Source of the DNA: Ilyomonas sp965199845
GTDB lineage: Bacteria > Bacteroidota > Bacteroidia > Chitinophagales > Chitinophagaceae
DNA: 64,000 bases
Assembly (NCBI GenBank): GCA_965199845.1
Contig: CBDATZ010000054.1
Coordinates: 186,001-250,000 of the forward strand
Direction of reading: 5' to 3'
This document shows, piece by piece, positions 10,094-18,533 of the stretch. A program made the position numbers and the translations under genes. How positions within the stretch are numbered: the stretch's first letter is position 1; each line of letters opens with the position of its first letter. Under the pieces are notes generated by a model. That model did no database searches, had not been told where the DNA came from, and was given only the letters and a program-made list of their open reading frames with translations.

Positions 10094-10189
10094 ATGCCTT
10101 GCGGAAAAAAAAGAAAACGTCATAAGATTGCCACGCATAAACGCAAAAAAAGACTTAGAAAAAATCGCCATAAGAAGAAGAATAAATAA
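10094..10189 (+). CDS. 31-residue basic AURKAIP1/COX24-domain-like protein
   Basis: A very short ORF (MPCGKKRKRHKIATHKRKKR and 11 more residues) in which more than half of the residues are Lys, Arg or His. It matches my memory of the short proteins annotated as AURKAIP1/COX24 domain (DUF1713), related to the mitoribosomal protein mS38 and the actinobacterial bS22; those contact rRNA of the small subunit. It begins 35 bases after the TPR gene and is followed by a strong terminator, so it is probably cotranscribed with HU and TPR. The ribosomal role is inference from the family and composition. Confidence 0.8.
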   Translation: MPCGKKRKRHKIATHKRKKRLRKNRHKKKNK

Positions 10190-10214
10190 ATTTTCTTCTG
10201 ACTGAACTAATATT

Positions 10215-10240
10215 ACCGGAATAAAAATATTCCGGTTTTC
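10215..10240 (+). terminator. Rho-independent terminator after the 31-residue gene
   Basis: A perfect 9-bp stem (ACCGGAATA / TATTCCGGT) with an AAAA loop is followed by TTTTC. It separates the HU-TPR-small-protein unit from RNase G, which therefore needs its own promoter or readthrough. Confidence 0.8.
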
Positions 10241-10416
10241 TTCCTGATATTACTGCTCCGGTTTTTTGTACGCAACTTTTCCTTCTCCTTATCTACGACC
10301 TTAAACAGCAGCAGAAATCACGCAAGATGTGGTGCTGTACACCAATGTTTCTAAACAGAATCTAAGTGTTCTCTGCTTTTATTATTTTATTTAACCTATT
10401 TAAAGTTGCTCAATTT

Positions 10417-11976
10417 GTGAACAAAGATTTAATTATTAACGCGGCAACGACAGGCGTAGAAATAGCGTTGCTGGAAGATAAAAAACTGGTAGAACTGCAT
10501 AGTGAAAAAGCAGACGCCAGCTTTGCAGTAGGAGATTTATATCTTGGCAAAGTAAAAAAATTAATTCCCGGACTCAATGCTGCTTTTGTAGATGTGGGCT
10601 TTGAAAAAGATGCTTTTCTACATTATACAGATTTAAGTCCGTATGCCAAGTCGCTGCTAAAATTTACGCAATTAGCCACGAACGAAAAAGATGAAAACGG
10701 TTTCGATTTTACAAAATTCCAGATAGAACCTGAAATTGTAAAAACCGGGAAAATAAACGAAGTGCTTGGCGGTAAGCCAAACGTTTTAGTTCAAATTCTG
10801 AAAGAACCGATTGCCGCCAAAGGTCCGCGCTTAAGCTGCGAACTTTCGCTTCCCGGAAGATATATTGTAGTGACTCCGTTTAACGATGTAGTTGCTGTTT
10901 CCAAGAAAATTCATTCATCCGAAGAAAGAAAACGGTTGCAGAAAATTGTAGAATCCATCAAACCAAAAAACTTTGGTGTGATTGTACGTACGGCTGCCGA
11001 AGGCAAGAAAGCTGCGGAATTGCATGAAGATATAATGATGCTGGTAGATACCTGGAGCAACATTCAAAAAAGCCTGCACGGAGCCGAAGCGCCCTGCAAA
11101 ATTTTGAGTGAACAGGATAAAACCACAAGTATTCTGCGCGATTTACTGAATGAAGATTTTAATCGGATTGTAACAAACGATAAAAATATTTATAACGATA
11201 CCAAAAGTTACATTCAAAAGTTTGCACCCGATAAAGCTGATATTGTAACGTATTACAACAACGGCTTGCCCATTTACGATCAGTTTGGTATAAACAAACA
11301 AATCAAATCCTCGTTTGGCAAAACCGTAAATCTTCCCAGCGGCGCTTATCTAATTATCGAACATACCGAAGCTTTGCATGTAATAGATGTAAACAGCGGC
11401 TATAAAAGCGTAAGCAACAGCCAGGAAGAAAATGCACTGCAAACCAACCTGGAAGCGACTGAAGAGATTGCACGCCAGCTTCGTTTACGTGATATTGGTG
11501 GCATTATCGTGGTTGATTTTATTGATATGAAGAATCCTGAAAACAAGAAAAAAATTCAGGATGCAATGGAAGAATTTATGCGCACCGACCGCGCGAAACA
11601 TGCGGTTCTTCCTATTTCTAAATTCGGTATTATGCAGCTTACACGCCAACGCATGAGGCCCGAAGTGAATATTAATATATCAGAGATCTGCCCTTCCTGT
11701 AATGGCACGGGCAAAATTTCGCCAACGGTTTTGCTGGTTGAAGAAATTGAAAAGCGCCTGCATTATCTCGTTACTCACCAGCATCAGAACATTACGGTTG
11801 CAGTTCACCCGATTTTGTATTCGCATCTCACCAAAGGAACATTTCTTAATTTCAATTCCATCCGTCAAAAGTGGAGTCGTAAATACCAAACAAAGATTCA
11901 CGTTACTAAAAACAACGATTATTATCTTACTGAATTTCATTTTTTCGACAGCAATGATGAAGAAATTAAACTATAA
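10417..11976 (+). CDS. rng: Ribonuclease E/G family endoribonuclease
   Basis: Endonuclease that cuts single-stranded RNA in rRNA maturation and mRNA turnover. From a GTG start at 10417 the product begins VNKDLIINAATTGVEIALL, which is how family members begin; the frame stays open back to another GTG at 10366, but that adds 17 hydrophobic residues unlike the family. It has the S1 RNA-binding domain (AVGDLYLGKVKKLIPGLNAA), the metal-binding Asp in VIDVNSGY and a second Asp in IIVVDFIDMK, and the CPSCNGTG zinc-link. About 519 residues, without the long RNase E C-terminal scaffold, so RNase G-like in architecture. The 5' leader runs about 175 bases past the preceding terminator. Confidence 0.93.
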   Translation: MNKDLIINAATTGVEIALLEDKKLVELHSEKADASFAVGDLYLGKVKKLIPGLNAAFVDVGFEKDAFLHYTDLSPYAKSLLKFTQLATNEKDENGFDFTKFQIEPEIVKTGKINEVLGGKPNVLVQILKEPIAAKGPRLSCELSLPGRYIVVTPFNDVVAVSKKIHSSEERKRLQKIVESIKPKNFGVIVRTAAEGKKAAELHEDIMMLVDTWSNIQKSLHGAEAPCKILSEQDKTTSILRDLLNEDFNRIVTNDKNIYNDTKSYIQKFAPDKADIVTYYNNGLPIYDQFGINKQIKSSFGKTVNLPSGAYLIIEHTEALHVIDVNSGYKSVSNSQEENALQTNLEATEEIARQLRLRDIGGIIVVDFIDMKNPENKKKIQDAMEEFMRTDRAKHAVLPISKFGIMQLTRQRMRPEVNINISEICPSCNGTGKISPTVLLVEEIEKRLHYLVTHQHQNITVAVHPILYSHLTKGTFLNFNSIRQKWSRKYQTKIHVTKNNDYYLTEFHFFDSNDEEIKL

Positions 11977-11977
11977 T

Positions 11978-12006
11978 AAAAAAGCCCGCATTTTGCGGGC
12001 TTTTTT
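11978..12006 (+). terminator. Terminator of rng
   Basis: A 13-bp perfect stem (AAAAAAGCCCGCA / TGCGGGCTTTTTT) with a TTT loop begins at the rng stop codon and runs into a T tract. Confidence 0.92.
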
Positions 12007-12011
12007 ATTTA

Positions 12012-12085
12012 AATAGAACACAGATAACATGGATTTCATAACAGATTTTCAGGATTCTATTCAGTAAAAAAATCTGTGTTCTATT
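12012..12085. repeat. Intergenic palindrome, ACAGAT family, perfect 14-bp arms
   Basis: AATAGAACACAGAT and its exact complement lie 46 bases apart, filling the gap between the rng terminator and the stop codon of the convergent histidine kinase gene. The interior carries degenerate 7-base units (acagata, acatgga, acagatt, ttcagga). The block resembles the other heptad-phased intergenic repeats in this window. Confidence 0.7.
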
Positions 12086-12086
12086 A

Positions 12087-13439
12087 TCAAAATTGTAACG
12101 TAAAAGTCGTTCCCTCTCCTACGGCGCTTTGCACGGCAATAGAACCTTTATGTAGTTGCATGATTTGTTTACACAAACTCAAACCAATGCCACTGCCGGT
12201 TTTCTTTGTTGTAAAGAAGGGAACAAATATTTTATCCAGCACTTCTTTATCCATGCCATAACCATTATCCGAAACTTTAATGATCACCTTTTTACTGCTG
12301 TTTACCGTTCCGGTTAAATGAATATGCGGAGCCGTTTTATCTTTTACCGCATCAATGGCGTTGATTATAAGATTGATAAGAACTTGTTCTATCAGGTTAA
12401 TATCAGCTTCTAATTGCAGCGATGTATCTTTTAAAATAATATCAAGTTCAATATTTTTGGCTTCCAGCGTAGGTTCCATTAACTGGTAGAGATTTTCAAA
12501 AACATCTCTCACATAAGCTGTTGTAAGAGAAAGCGTTTGTATCTTGTTCAGGTTACGATAAGTATCAACAAACTTCAACAAATTCTCACTTCGGCGGCGA
12601 ATGGTATCAATGCCGGTTTGCAAATCATCAACCGAGCCATTGCTGTTTGCAAGTTGAGGAATTGATTGTTGCAGCCTGTCTTTTAAAGTTCCGGCAAGTG
12701 AAGAAATTGGTGCTACCGAATTCATGATTTCATGAGTTAATACGCGAAGCAATTTTTGCCATGCGTTATTCTCTGTTTCATCCAATGCTTCGTTTATGTT
12801 TTGAAACGCAATCAATTTGTAGGTTCTGCCTTCAGTTTCAAAAGCAGTTGCCGATAACAAGACTTTAATGGTTGTTCGTTCGGGATGAACTTCTGTTATC
12901 AGCGTTTCGCCTGGTTTTAAATCTATGATTTGCGAAGTTAGCGCCGGCTCTCTTCTGTCAAGCGATTCGATGGTGCGCAGGTAAGGAATCTGTAATAAAT
13001 TTTTTAAAGATTCATTCATCCAAACCACAACGCCGCTTTCGATATCATAAGATAAAATTCCGGTATTTACAATCTCAAGCAGTTTTTGCAGATACTGATA
13101 TTGCGTTTCTTTCTCGCGCGAAATTTGTTTAAATGCAAAATTGATTTCATTAAAACCACTACGCAATGGCTGCAAGCCGGCGGGCGCAAGCTTTACATTA
13201 AAATGGCGGGAGAAATCGCGGTAATGAATGGCTTCTACAAACTCTTCTACTTCGCGCTGCGCGCGTTTATGAAAAAGATAAAAATTAATGACTTGTATAA
13301 CAACAACCGGCGAAAGAATAACCGCATAAACATATTGCTGACTTACGATAAAATAAGACTCGGCACAAAGCACCGCAAACATGATAATAACGCGAACAAG
13401 AATGCTAAGCTCGTACTTTTTATATGTCATATTTATCAA
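12087..13439 (-). CDS. Membrane sensor histidine kinase (NtrY-like)
   Basis: 450-residue kinase. Two membrane helices (about 12-32 and 37-56) with almost no periplasmic loop, a PAS-like domain (about 115-215), phosphoacceptor His236 in LRVLTHEIMNSVAP, then ATP-binding N box LINLIINAIDAVK, G1 DNGYGMD and G2 GSGIGLSLCK. The short loop suggests it senses a cytoplasmic or membrane signal. Its start overlaps the stop of the upstream NtrC-type regulator by about 20 bases (11 if Met4 is used), so the two are cotranscribed, translationally coupled and very likely cognate. Confidence 0.93.
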   Translation of the reverse strand: MINMTYKKYELSILVRVIIMFAVLCAESYFIVSQQYVYAVILSPVVVIQVINFYLFHKRAQREVEEFVEAIHYRDFSRHFNVKLAPAGLQPLRSGFNEINFAFKQISREKETQYQYLQKLLEIVNTGILSYDIESGVVVWMNESLKNLLQIPYLRTIESLDRREPALTSQIIDLKPGETLITEVHPERTTIKVLLSATAFETEGRTYKLIAFQNINEALDETENNAWQKLLRVLTHEIMNSVAPISSLAGTLKDRLQQSIPQLANSNGSVDDLQTGIDTIRRRSENLLKFVDTYRNLNKIQTLSLTTAYVRDVFENLYQLMEPTLEAKNIELDIILKDTSLQLEADINLIEQVLINLIINAIDAVKDKTAPHIHLTGTVNSSKKVIIKVSDNGYGMDKEVLDKIFVPFFTTKKTGSGIGLSLCKQIMQLHKGSIAVQSAVGEGTTFTLQF

Positions 13440-14781
13440 GTCTCCTGTATAAGGCAGTTCGGGTTAATCCTAACTCTTTAGCCGCTTTGGTAATGTTGCC
13501 GCCATGTTTTTCTATGACCTTTAAAATGGTATTTTTTTCAAGATGACTGAGGTTGCTGTCGCCATCACCAACAGGTACGGCAACAGGCACCGATTCAATG
13601 GGTGAAAAAATCAAATCCCTTCCCAGCAGCACCTCTCCGTCGCTCATAATAATAGCACGTTCAATGGTATATTGCAACTCGCGCACATTGCCCGGATAAT
13701 GATATGCTTCTAATTTATCTACGGCAGCTCTATCAAACGTCATCGAAGGCTTCATGTATTTAGACGCATATATATTGGCGAAATACTTTGCGAGCATCAT
13801 AATATCTTCTTTGCGCTTGCGTAAAGGCGGAACCGTAATTTCAACTGTATTGATACGATAAATTAAATCTTTACGAAAACGATTTTCATTCGATAAATCG
13901 GCAAGCGTAACATTGGTTGCACAAATCAACCGTATATCAATCGGCATGGGTTGATTGGAACCTAATTTTGTTACCATTCTGTTTTGCAGAACCGTAAGCA
14001 GTTTGGCTTGTTGTGTAAGAGAAATATTACCAATTTCATCTAAAAACAAAGTACCGCCGTTGGCAGATTCAAACCTGCCTTCACGTTCTTCGCGGGCATC
14101 GGTAAAAGCGCCTTTTTTATGACCAAACAATTCACTTTCAAACAAGCTGTCTGTAAGCGCGCCCACATCAACTTTTACATACGGTTGTTTGGCGCGTAAC
14201 GACTTTTGATGAATGGCTTTGGCAATTAAATCTTTACCGGTTCCGTTCTCACCGAGAATTAAAATATTGGCATCGGTTGGAGCAATCTTGGCAATTTTAT
14301 AAAAGATGTCCTGCATCACTTCGCTTTCGCCAAGCAGTTCTGTTCCAATAATGCTGTCTTTGCCGTTACGCGCATCAGAACGTTGCTGCTTACTGTTTTT
14401 TTCAAGCGCATCTTCAATGGTGGTGAGCAACTTATCGTTGTGCCAGGGTTTCACCATAAAGTCGAACGCGCCTTCTTTTAAAGACCGAACCGCAAGGTCA
14501 ATATCAGCGTACGCTGTAATCATAATGACTTGTATGTTAGGCTTTAGTGATTTTACGCGTTTCAGCCAAAACAAACCTTCATTGCCCGTATTGATGCTTG
14601 ATTTGAAATTCATATCCAGCAACATCAAATCAAAATTGTGTTCTTTCAACAGAGCCGGAATGCTTTCCGGATTTTTTTCAACCACAATTTTCTGAACTTC
14701 ATTTTTCAATAACATGCGCACAGCTATCAGTACATCGGGGTCATCATCTACTGCCAGTATGGAGCATTTTTTTAAACTCAT
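13420..14781 (-). CDS. Sigma-54-dependent NtrC-family response regulator
   Basis: 453-residue activator for RpoN promoters. Receiver with acidic pocket VDDDPD and phosphoacceptor Asp56, conserved Lys in MVKPW (111); AAA+ domain with Walker A GENGTGKD (178-185), Walker B TLFLDEIG and R-finger region; C-terminal Fis-type helix-turn-helix (GGNITKAAKELGLTRTALYR). The sigma-54-contacting loop reads GAFTDA (224-229) instead of the textbook GAFTGA; I believe this variant recurs in Bacteroidota, so it need not mean loss of function. It leads the operon with the kinase. A palindrome at 14821-14850 may be its operator. Confidence 0.95.
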   Translation of the reverse strand: MSLKKCSILAVDDDPDVLIAVRMLLKNEVQKIVVEKNPESIPALLKEHNFDLMLLDMNFKSSINTGNEGLFWLKRVKSLKPNIQVIMITAYADIDLAVRSLKEGAFDFMVKPWHNDKLLTTIEDALEKNSKQQRSDARNGKDSIIGTELLGESEVMQDIFYKIAKIAPTDANILILGENGTGKDLIAKAIHQKSLRAKQPYVKVDVGALTDSLFESELFGHKKGAFTDAREEREGRFESANGGTLFLDEIGNISLTQQAKLLTVLQNRMVTKLGSNQPMPIDIRLICATNVTLADLSNENRFRKDLIYRINTVEITVPPLRKRKEDIMMLAKYFANIYASKYMKPSMTFDRAAVDKLEAYHYPGNVRELQYTIERAIIMSDGEVLLGRDLIFSPIESVPVAVPVGDGDSNLSHLEKNTILKVIEKHGGNITKAAKELGLTRTALYRRLDKYDI

Positions 14782-14820
14782 AGTATAAGTTAAAACAGAA
14801 AGGAAACAGTTAATCTGTTA

Positions 14821-14850
14821 TGTAACGTACAAATTTATTAAAACGTTACA
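14821..14850 (-). promoter_or_regulatory. Palindrome with embedded -7 box before the NtrC-type regulator
   Basis: Perfect half-sites TGTAACGT and ACGTTACA flank 14 bases that contain CAAATTTA (14830-14837), which on the reverse strand is TAAATTTG, a TAnnTTTG -7 box. The position, 40 bases before the start codon, is right for an operator overlapping the operon promoter. No clear -33 element at consensus spacing. Confidence 0.45.
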
Positions 14851-14907
14851 AAAAATAAATTTGATTCCGATAAAGGGCAATTATAAATGATAAATGAACC
14901 AAAAAAG

Positions 14908-15201
14908 AGACAAGATGCAAGGTTCAGGGAACAAGATTCAAGATAGAAGATACAAGAAACAAGTATAAAAGAAGAATCAAGGAACAAGAGACAAGAGACA
15001 AGATTCAAGATACAAGGTTTGGGATTTTTATTTTAGATTAGAAGTATAAAAGAAAATAAGGAACAGATTTTGGAAAGCAAATGCAAAGCGAATTTTGTTA
15101 ATTAATCTTGCGTCTTTTATCTTGTTTCTTATTCCTTGGTCCTTGTATTTCTTTTTATACTTGATTGTTAATTCTAGTTCCTTGATCCTTGTCTCTTGCT
15201 A
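14908..15201. repeat. Heptad-phased intergenic repeat with opposed CAAG and CTTG arms (locus A)
   Basis: Left arm 14908-15016 is about fifteen degenerate 7-base units ending in AAG (agacaag, atgcaag, gaacaag, attcaag, atacaag and so on) with one phase slip near 14964. Right arm 15107-15201 has units starting CTT (cttgcgt, cttttat, cttgttt, cttggtc, cttgatc, cttgtct). The arms are complementary in type and would pair into a long imperfect hairpin. It fills the space between the glycosyltransferase stop and the start of the NtrC-type regulator. The rest of the 14782-15203 gap holds the palindrome at 14821 and no ORF. Confidence 0.8.
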
Positions 15202-15203
15202 CT

Positions 15204-16763
15204 TTATTTATTTTTGTAGATAGCTGAATATTTTGAGCTGAATAAATCCCTGTCTTTACTGTACAACTGAAGCGAAGGCATACTGTCTAATTGAGTAAAA
15301 TCTTTTCCGTTATAAAGAATCAATACATCCGGATGAGAATTGATATAATGGGATAAACTATCAACAGTTGGTAAAACAGGAATCGGCTTTTTTGCATAAA
15401 AAACAAACGCATCATTTAGGTCTTTATAAGCTGCTATATTTCGCGAATGCGCAATCACATCCTGATGTTTTTTCATCGCCGTTACATCATCCATTGCCGG
15501 GAACAGCCACGCAAAAACCAATACCGTTGCAATCATATATGTATAACCGATGGTTGATAAAGACTTTACTACATTTTGCCTTGCATAAATAAATGCCAAT
15601 ACGCCGCCGATAGTAAAAACAACCAACGGAAAAGCAATCCAGCTTACTTCATCTACCGGCTTGGTATTGATTGCCCAGATATAAATACCAACCGGCATCA
15701 GTATGGTTAGAATAAAAATAACGAGCAACTCCGGTTTTAGCTTTTTGAAAGATAAAACCGGCAACTTTTCTGAAAGCCAGCAACCCAGCATGATAGCAAA
15801 AAACGGATACGCTGGCGTGGTGTAATTTAAAAGTCTTGTTTTTGAAAAGAAATAAAACCCAACCACGCACCAAAACGCAATAAATTGAAACAATAAAAAA
15901 CGATTTGTTTTCCTGTTTTGCCACACATATTTACCCGCTCTGACAAAGAACGCTGAAAAAGGAAACAAGCCAAGTATTACAAACAAAAAAGTAACGATAA
16001 ACGGACCACCATGATTGTCTACCGGCTCATCGAAACGCCCCACGTTATGTTGCAGGAAAAACCCTTTTGTCCAGTCTCCGGCTGTATGAACATGAACCAA
16101 ATAATACCACGGGAAAGCAACCATTGCCGTTATTAAAATTCCAAACCAAGGCTGCAATTGCAAAATATTTTTCCAGGTAAACTGACGGGTAAATAAAAGA
16201 TATAAAAAGATTGTCAAAGCAGGCAAAGCCAGGCCTACCGGGCCTTTGGCAAAAAAACCCAAACCAAGTAAAAGATACATCAATACATACCATGTAAACT
16301 GCTTGCTTGTAAAACCTTCCCAAAAGCAATAGAGCGATAACACGTGACATAATATCAAATACGGATCTGGTGTAGCCAGCCGAAACTGAACGATTGTATG
16401 CATAGACGATAACAGGATAAATGCACTCCACCACGCCGCGTTTGCATTTACATGCTTTCTTACAAATAAAAATGTGCAAACAATAACCAGGAAACCACAT
16501 ACCGCAGAAAAAAAACGGGCGCTGCCTTCATTTACGCCAAACAATTTATAAGCGGCCATCATAGCATAATATTCGAGTGCGGGTTTATCGGTTCGTAAAA
16601 CGCCATTGAATGTGGGTGTTATTTTATCATTGCCAACCATCATTTCACGGGCGCATTCGCTGTTGCGCGCTTCGGCAACCTGGAAAACACTGGTGCCGCC
16701 AAGACGAACAAATAACAATACAACCGAAAGCAGAATAATAAGCCAGAGCCTGTTTATTTTCAT
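15204..16763 (-). CDS. GT39/ArnT-like membrane glycosyltransferase
   Basis: 519-residue polytopic membrane protein of the protein-mannosyltransferase/ArnT superfamily, which moves a sugar from a polyprenyl-phosphate donor to an acceptor on the outer face of the inner membrane. The first extracytoplasmic loop has the hallmark acidic pair in VAEARNSECAREMM (about 29-42), followed by RTDKPALEYY, as in ArnT-like enzymes. About 10-12 hydrophobic segments follow and a soluble C-terminal domain (about 425-519). The family usually acts on lipid A, proteins or polysaccharide; no neighbour tells which. It stands alone, with a heptad repeat after its stop. Confidence 0.88.
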   Translation of the reverse strand: MKINRLWLIILLSVVLLFVRLGGTSVFQVAEARNSECAREMMVGNDKITPTFNGVLRTDKPALEYYAMMAAYKLFGVNEGSARFFSAVCGFLVIVCTFLFVRKHVNANAAWWSAFILLSSMHTIVQFRLATPDPYLILCHVLSLYCFWEGFTSKQFTWYVLMYLLLGLGFFAKGPVGLALPALTIFLYLLFTRQFTWKNILQLQPWFGILITAMVAFPWYYLVHVHTAGDWTKGFFLQHNVGRFDEPVDNHGGPFIVTFLFVILGLFPFSAFFVRAGKYVWQNRKTNRFLLFQFIAFWCVVGFYFFSKTRLLNYTTPAYPFFAIMLGCWLSEKLPVLSFKKLKPELLVIFILTILMPVGIYIWAINTKPVDEVSWIAFPLVVFTIGGVLAFIYARQNVVKSLSTIGYTYMIATVLVFAWLFPAMDDVTAMKKHQDVIAHSRNIAAYKDLNDAFVFYAKKPIPVLPTVDSLSHYINSHPDVLILYNGKDFTQLDSMPSLQLYSKDRDLFSSKYSAIYKNK

Positions 16764-17009
16764 AGCGCAAAGAAAAGATTTGCCCTTTAATTTATATCAT
16801 GAAATCACTTCGATAGCTTATTGTATCAAAACCGTACAGTGTTTGTACAAATGCGTACAGTAAATACATAGCATTTTAAAGCTAAGCTGTTGATTATCAA
16901 TAATCATTTCTGTTGGCACCAAGCTTTCAATAAAGGATTCAGTTTTCATCATGTGCAATTGTTCTGGTATTTCTATACCGGATTTTTTTAAAAACTAAAC
17001 TGAAATAAT

Positions 17010-17195
17010 ATGTTGAACATAAAAAAAATGATAGCCTTAAATATAGTTGCTTTTGTAACGCTTCTTTGCCTTGCAAAATGGCAAACAAAATCAATTGAAA
17101 AAGTTTGTGATGCGGGTTGTGTAAAAACATCAGCGGCTTTTCCAAAAGCAACTGATTTTAGTATCATAAATATTCTTTCTTTAAAATTCAGATAA
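17010..17195 (+). CDS. Possible small membrane protein
   Basis: A 61-codon ORF with a hydrophobic N-terminal segment (about residues 8-21, IALNIVAFVTLLCLA) and two cysteines in KVCDAGCVK. It lies 45 bases before the efflux adaptor gene on the same strand. I recognise no family and the composition is AT-rich, so it may be spurious; the membrane-segment-plus-soluble-tail layout is the only support. Confidence 0.3.
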   Translation: MLNIKKMIALNIVAFVTLLCLAKWQTKSIEKVCDAGCVKTSAAFPKATDFSIINILSLKFR

Positions 17196-17240
17196 CAAAA
17201 TTTATAACCGCAACCTTAATTTCAGGTAAAAATTTATACA

Positions 17241-18497
17241 GTGGACAGAGTTATACAGAAAAAGAAATGGACAACGAAAAGAATTTTAACCATCGCAGGT
17301 ATTACAGCGATCGTGTTGTTAATTGCCGGTAGCTTTTATTTTACCTCCGGTGGCGCCAAATTGAATGTAGATACTGACCGTATTACCATCAGCGATGTTA
17401 CCAAAGGACCGTTCCAGGTTACCATTCCCGTAAATGGTGTTGTAATGCCGGTTTCAACCATTTATTTGGATGCGATGGAAGGTGGACGTGTTGAAGAAAA
17501 GTACGTGGAAGACGGAACTGTGATGAAAAAAAATCAGCCGATTATGCGCTTATCAAACACAGACCTTGAACTCAATCTGGTAAACCAGGAAACATCAGTA
17601 TATAACCTGCTTACACAAATGCAGATTGCACGTAATAATGCGGTTCAAAACACAACTACCAAGCTAAACCAAATGACGGATGTAGAGAATGATTTAAAAG
17701 AAGCGGAACGCATTTACACCCTTGATAAGAAATTGTACGACCAAAAGGCGATTGGCTCGCAGGATTATCAGCAGGCAAAAAATAAATACGATTACCAGGT
17801 AGCCAAAAAGAAATTGACCGAGCAATTACTTACACAAGACAGCTCTTCTAACAAGCAGCAGCTAAATCAGGCACAACAGTCTTATAATGGCTCGCAAAAT
17901 GCACTTGCCGTAATGCGTCAGAAAGTTGGTGATTTGATTGTACGGGCGCCGGTTGATGGTCAGTTAACTTCTCTTGATGCGGAGATTGGTCAGAATAAAA
18001 ACAAAGGCGAACGTTTGGGACAAATTGATGTATTAAGTGGTTTTAAAGTTCGGGTAGATATTGATGAACATTATATCTCCCAGGTTTATAATGGACTGGA
18101 AGGCAAATTCAATTTTGCCAATAAAGATTACACGTTAAAAATTAAGAAAGTTTATACGCAGGTAACCAATGGCCGCTTCCAGGTTGATATGTCGTTTGAT
18201 GGTGATATACCAAAAGGCATTCGCCGTGGTCAGACTTTACAAATCTTATTAGCACTTAGCGATGAAACGCAGGCTGTGCTTGTACCAAAAGGCGGCTTCT
18301 ACCAGCAAACAGGTGGCAACTGGATTTTTAAAGTCAATCCCGATGGAAAAATGGCTTTACGAAAAGACATTCAGTTAGGCAGACAAAACACAGATTATTT
18401 TGAAGTGCTTGGCGGCTTGCAGCCCGGCGATAAAGTGGTAACGAGCAGTTATGATAATTACGATAAAATGCAGGAATTGATTCTCGATAAAAAGTAA
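17241..18497 (+). CDS. Periplasmic adaptor (membrane fusion protein, HlyD/MacA type)
   Basis: 418-residue adaptor bridging an inner-membrane pump to an outer-membrane channel. It starts at GTG 17241 with basic residues and one membrane helix (about 15-31), followed by the split lipoyl/barrel-sandwich halves (GGRVEEKYVEDGTVMKKNQPI near 77 and VRAPVDGQLTSLDAEIGQ near 233) separated by a long coiled-coil hairpin (about 105-225), and C-terminal beta-barrel and membrane-proximal domains ending in GGLQPGDKVVTS. It lies 36 bases before an ABC ATPase, so a MacAB-like transporter is expected, but no permease follows. Confidence 0.92.
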   Translation: MDRVIQKKKWTTKRILTIAGITAIVLLIAGSFYFTSGGAKLNVDTDRITISDVTKGPFQVTIPVNGVVMPVSTIYLDAMEGGRVEEKYVEDGTVMKKNQPIMRLSNTDLELNLVNQETSVYNLLTQMQIARNNAVQNTTTKLNQMTDVENDLKEAERIYTLDKKLYDQKAIGSQDYQQAKNKYDYQVAKKKLTEQLLTQDSSSNKQQLNQAQQSYNGSQNALAVMRQKVGDLIVRAPVDGQLTSLDAEIGQNKNKGERLGQIDVLSGFKVRVDIDEHYISQVYNGLEGKFNFANKDYTLKIKKVYTQVTNGRFQVDMSFDGDIPKGIRRGQTLQILLALSDETQAVLVPKGGFYQQTGGNWIFKVNPDGKMALRKDIQLGRQNTDYFEVLGGLQPGDKVVTSSYDNYDKMQELILDKK

Positions 18498-18533
18498 AAC
18501 CAACAATAACTATAAATATCAAATTTCAAAACA

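Noticed and set aside
10366..10416. Upstream GTG start of RNase G
   Set aside because: It adds 17 hydrophobic residues not seen in the family; the GTG at 10417 gives the standard N-terminus.
13608..13660. GAFTDA instead of GAFTGA taken as inactivating
   Set aside because: I believe the Asp variant recurs among Bacteroidota sigma-54 activators and all other motifs are intact, so I do not call the protein defective.
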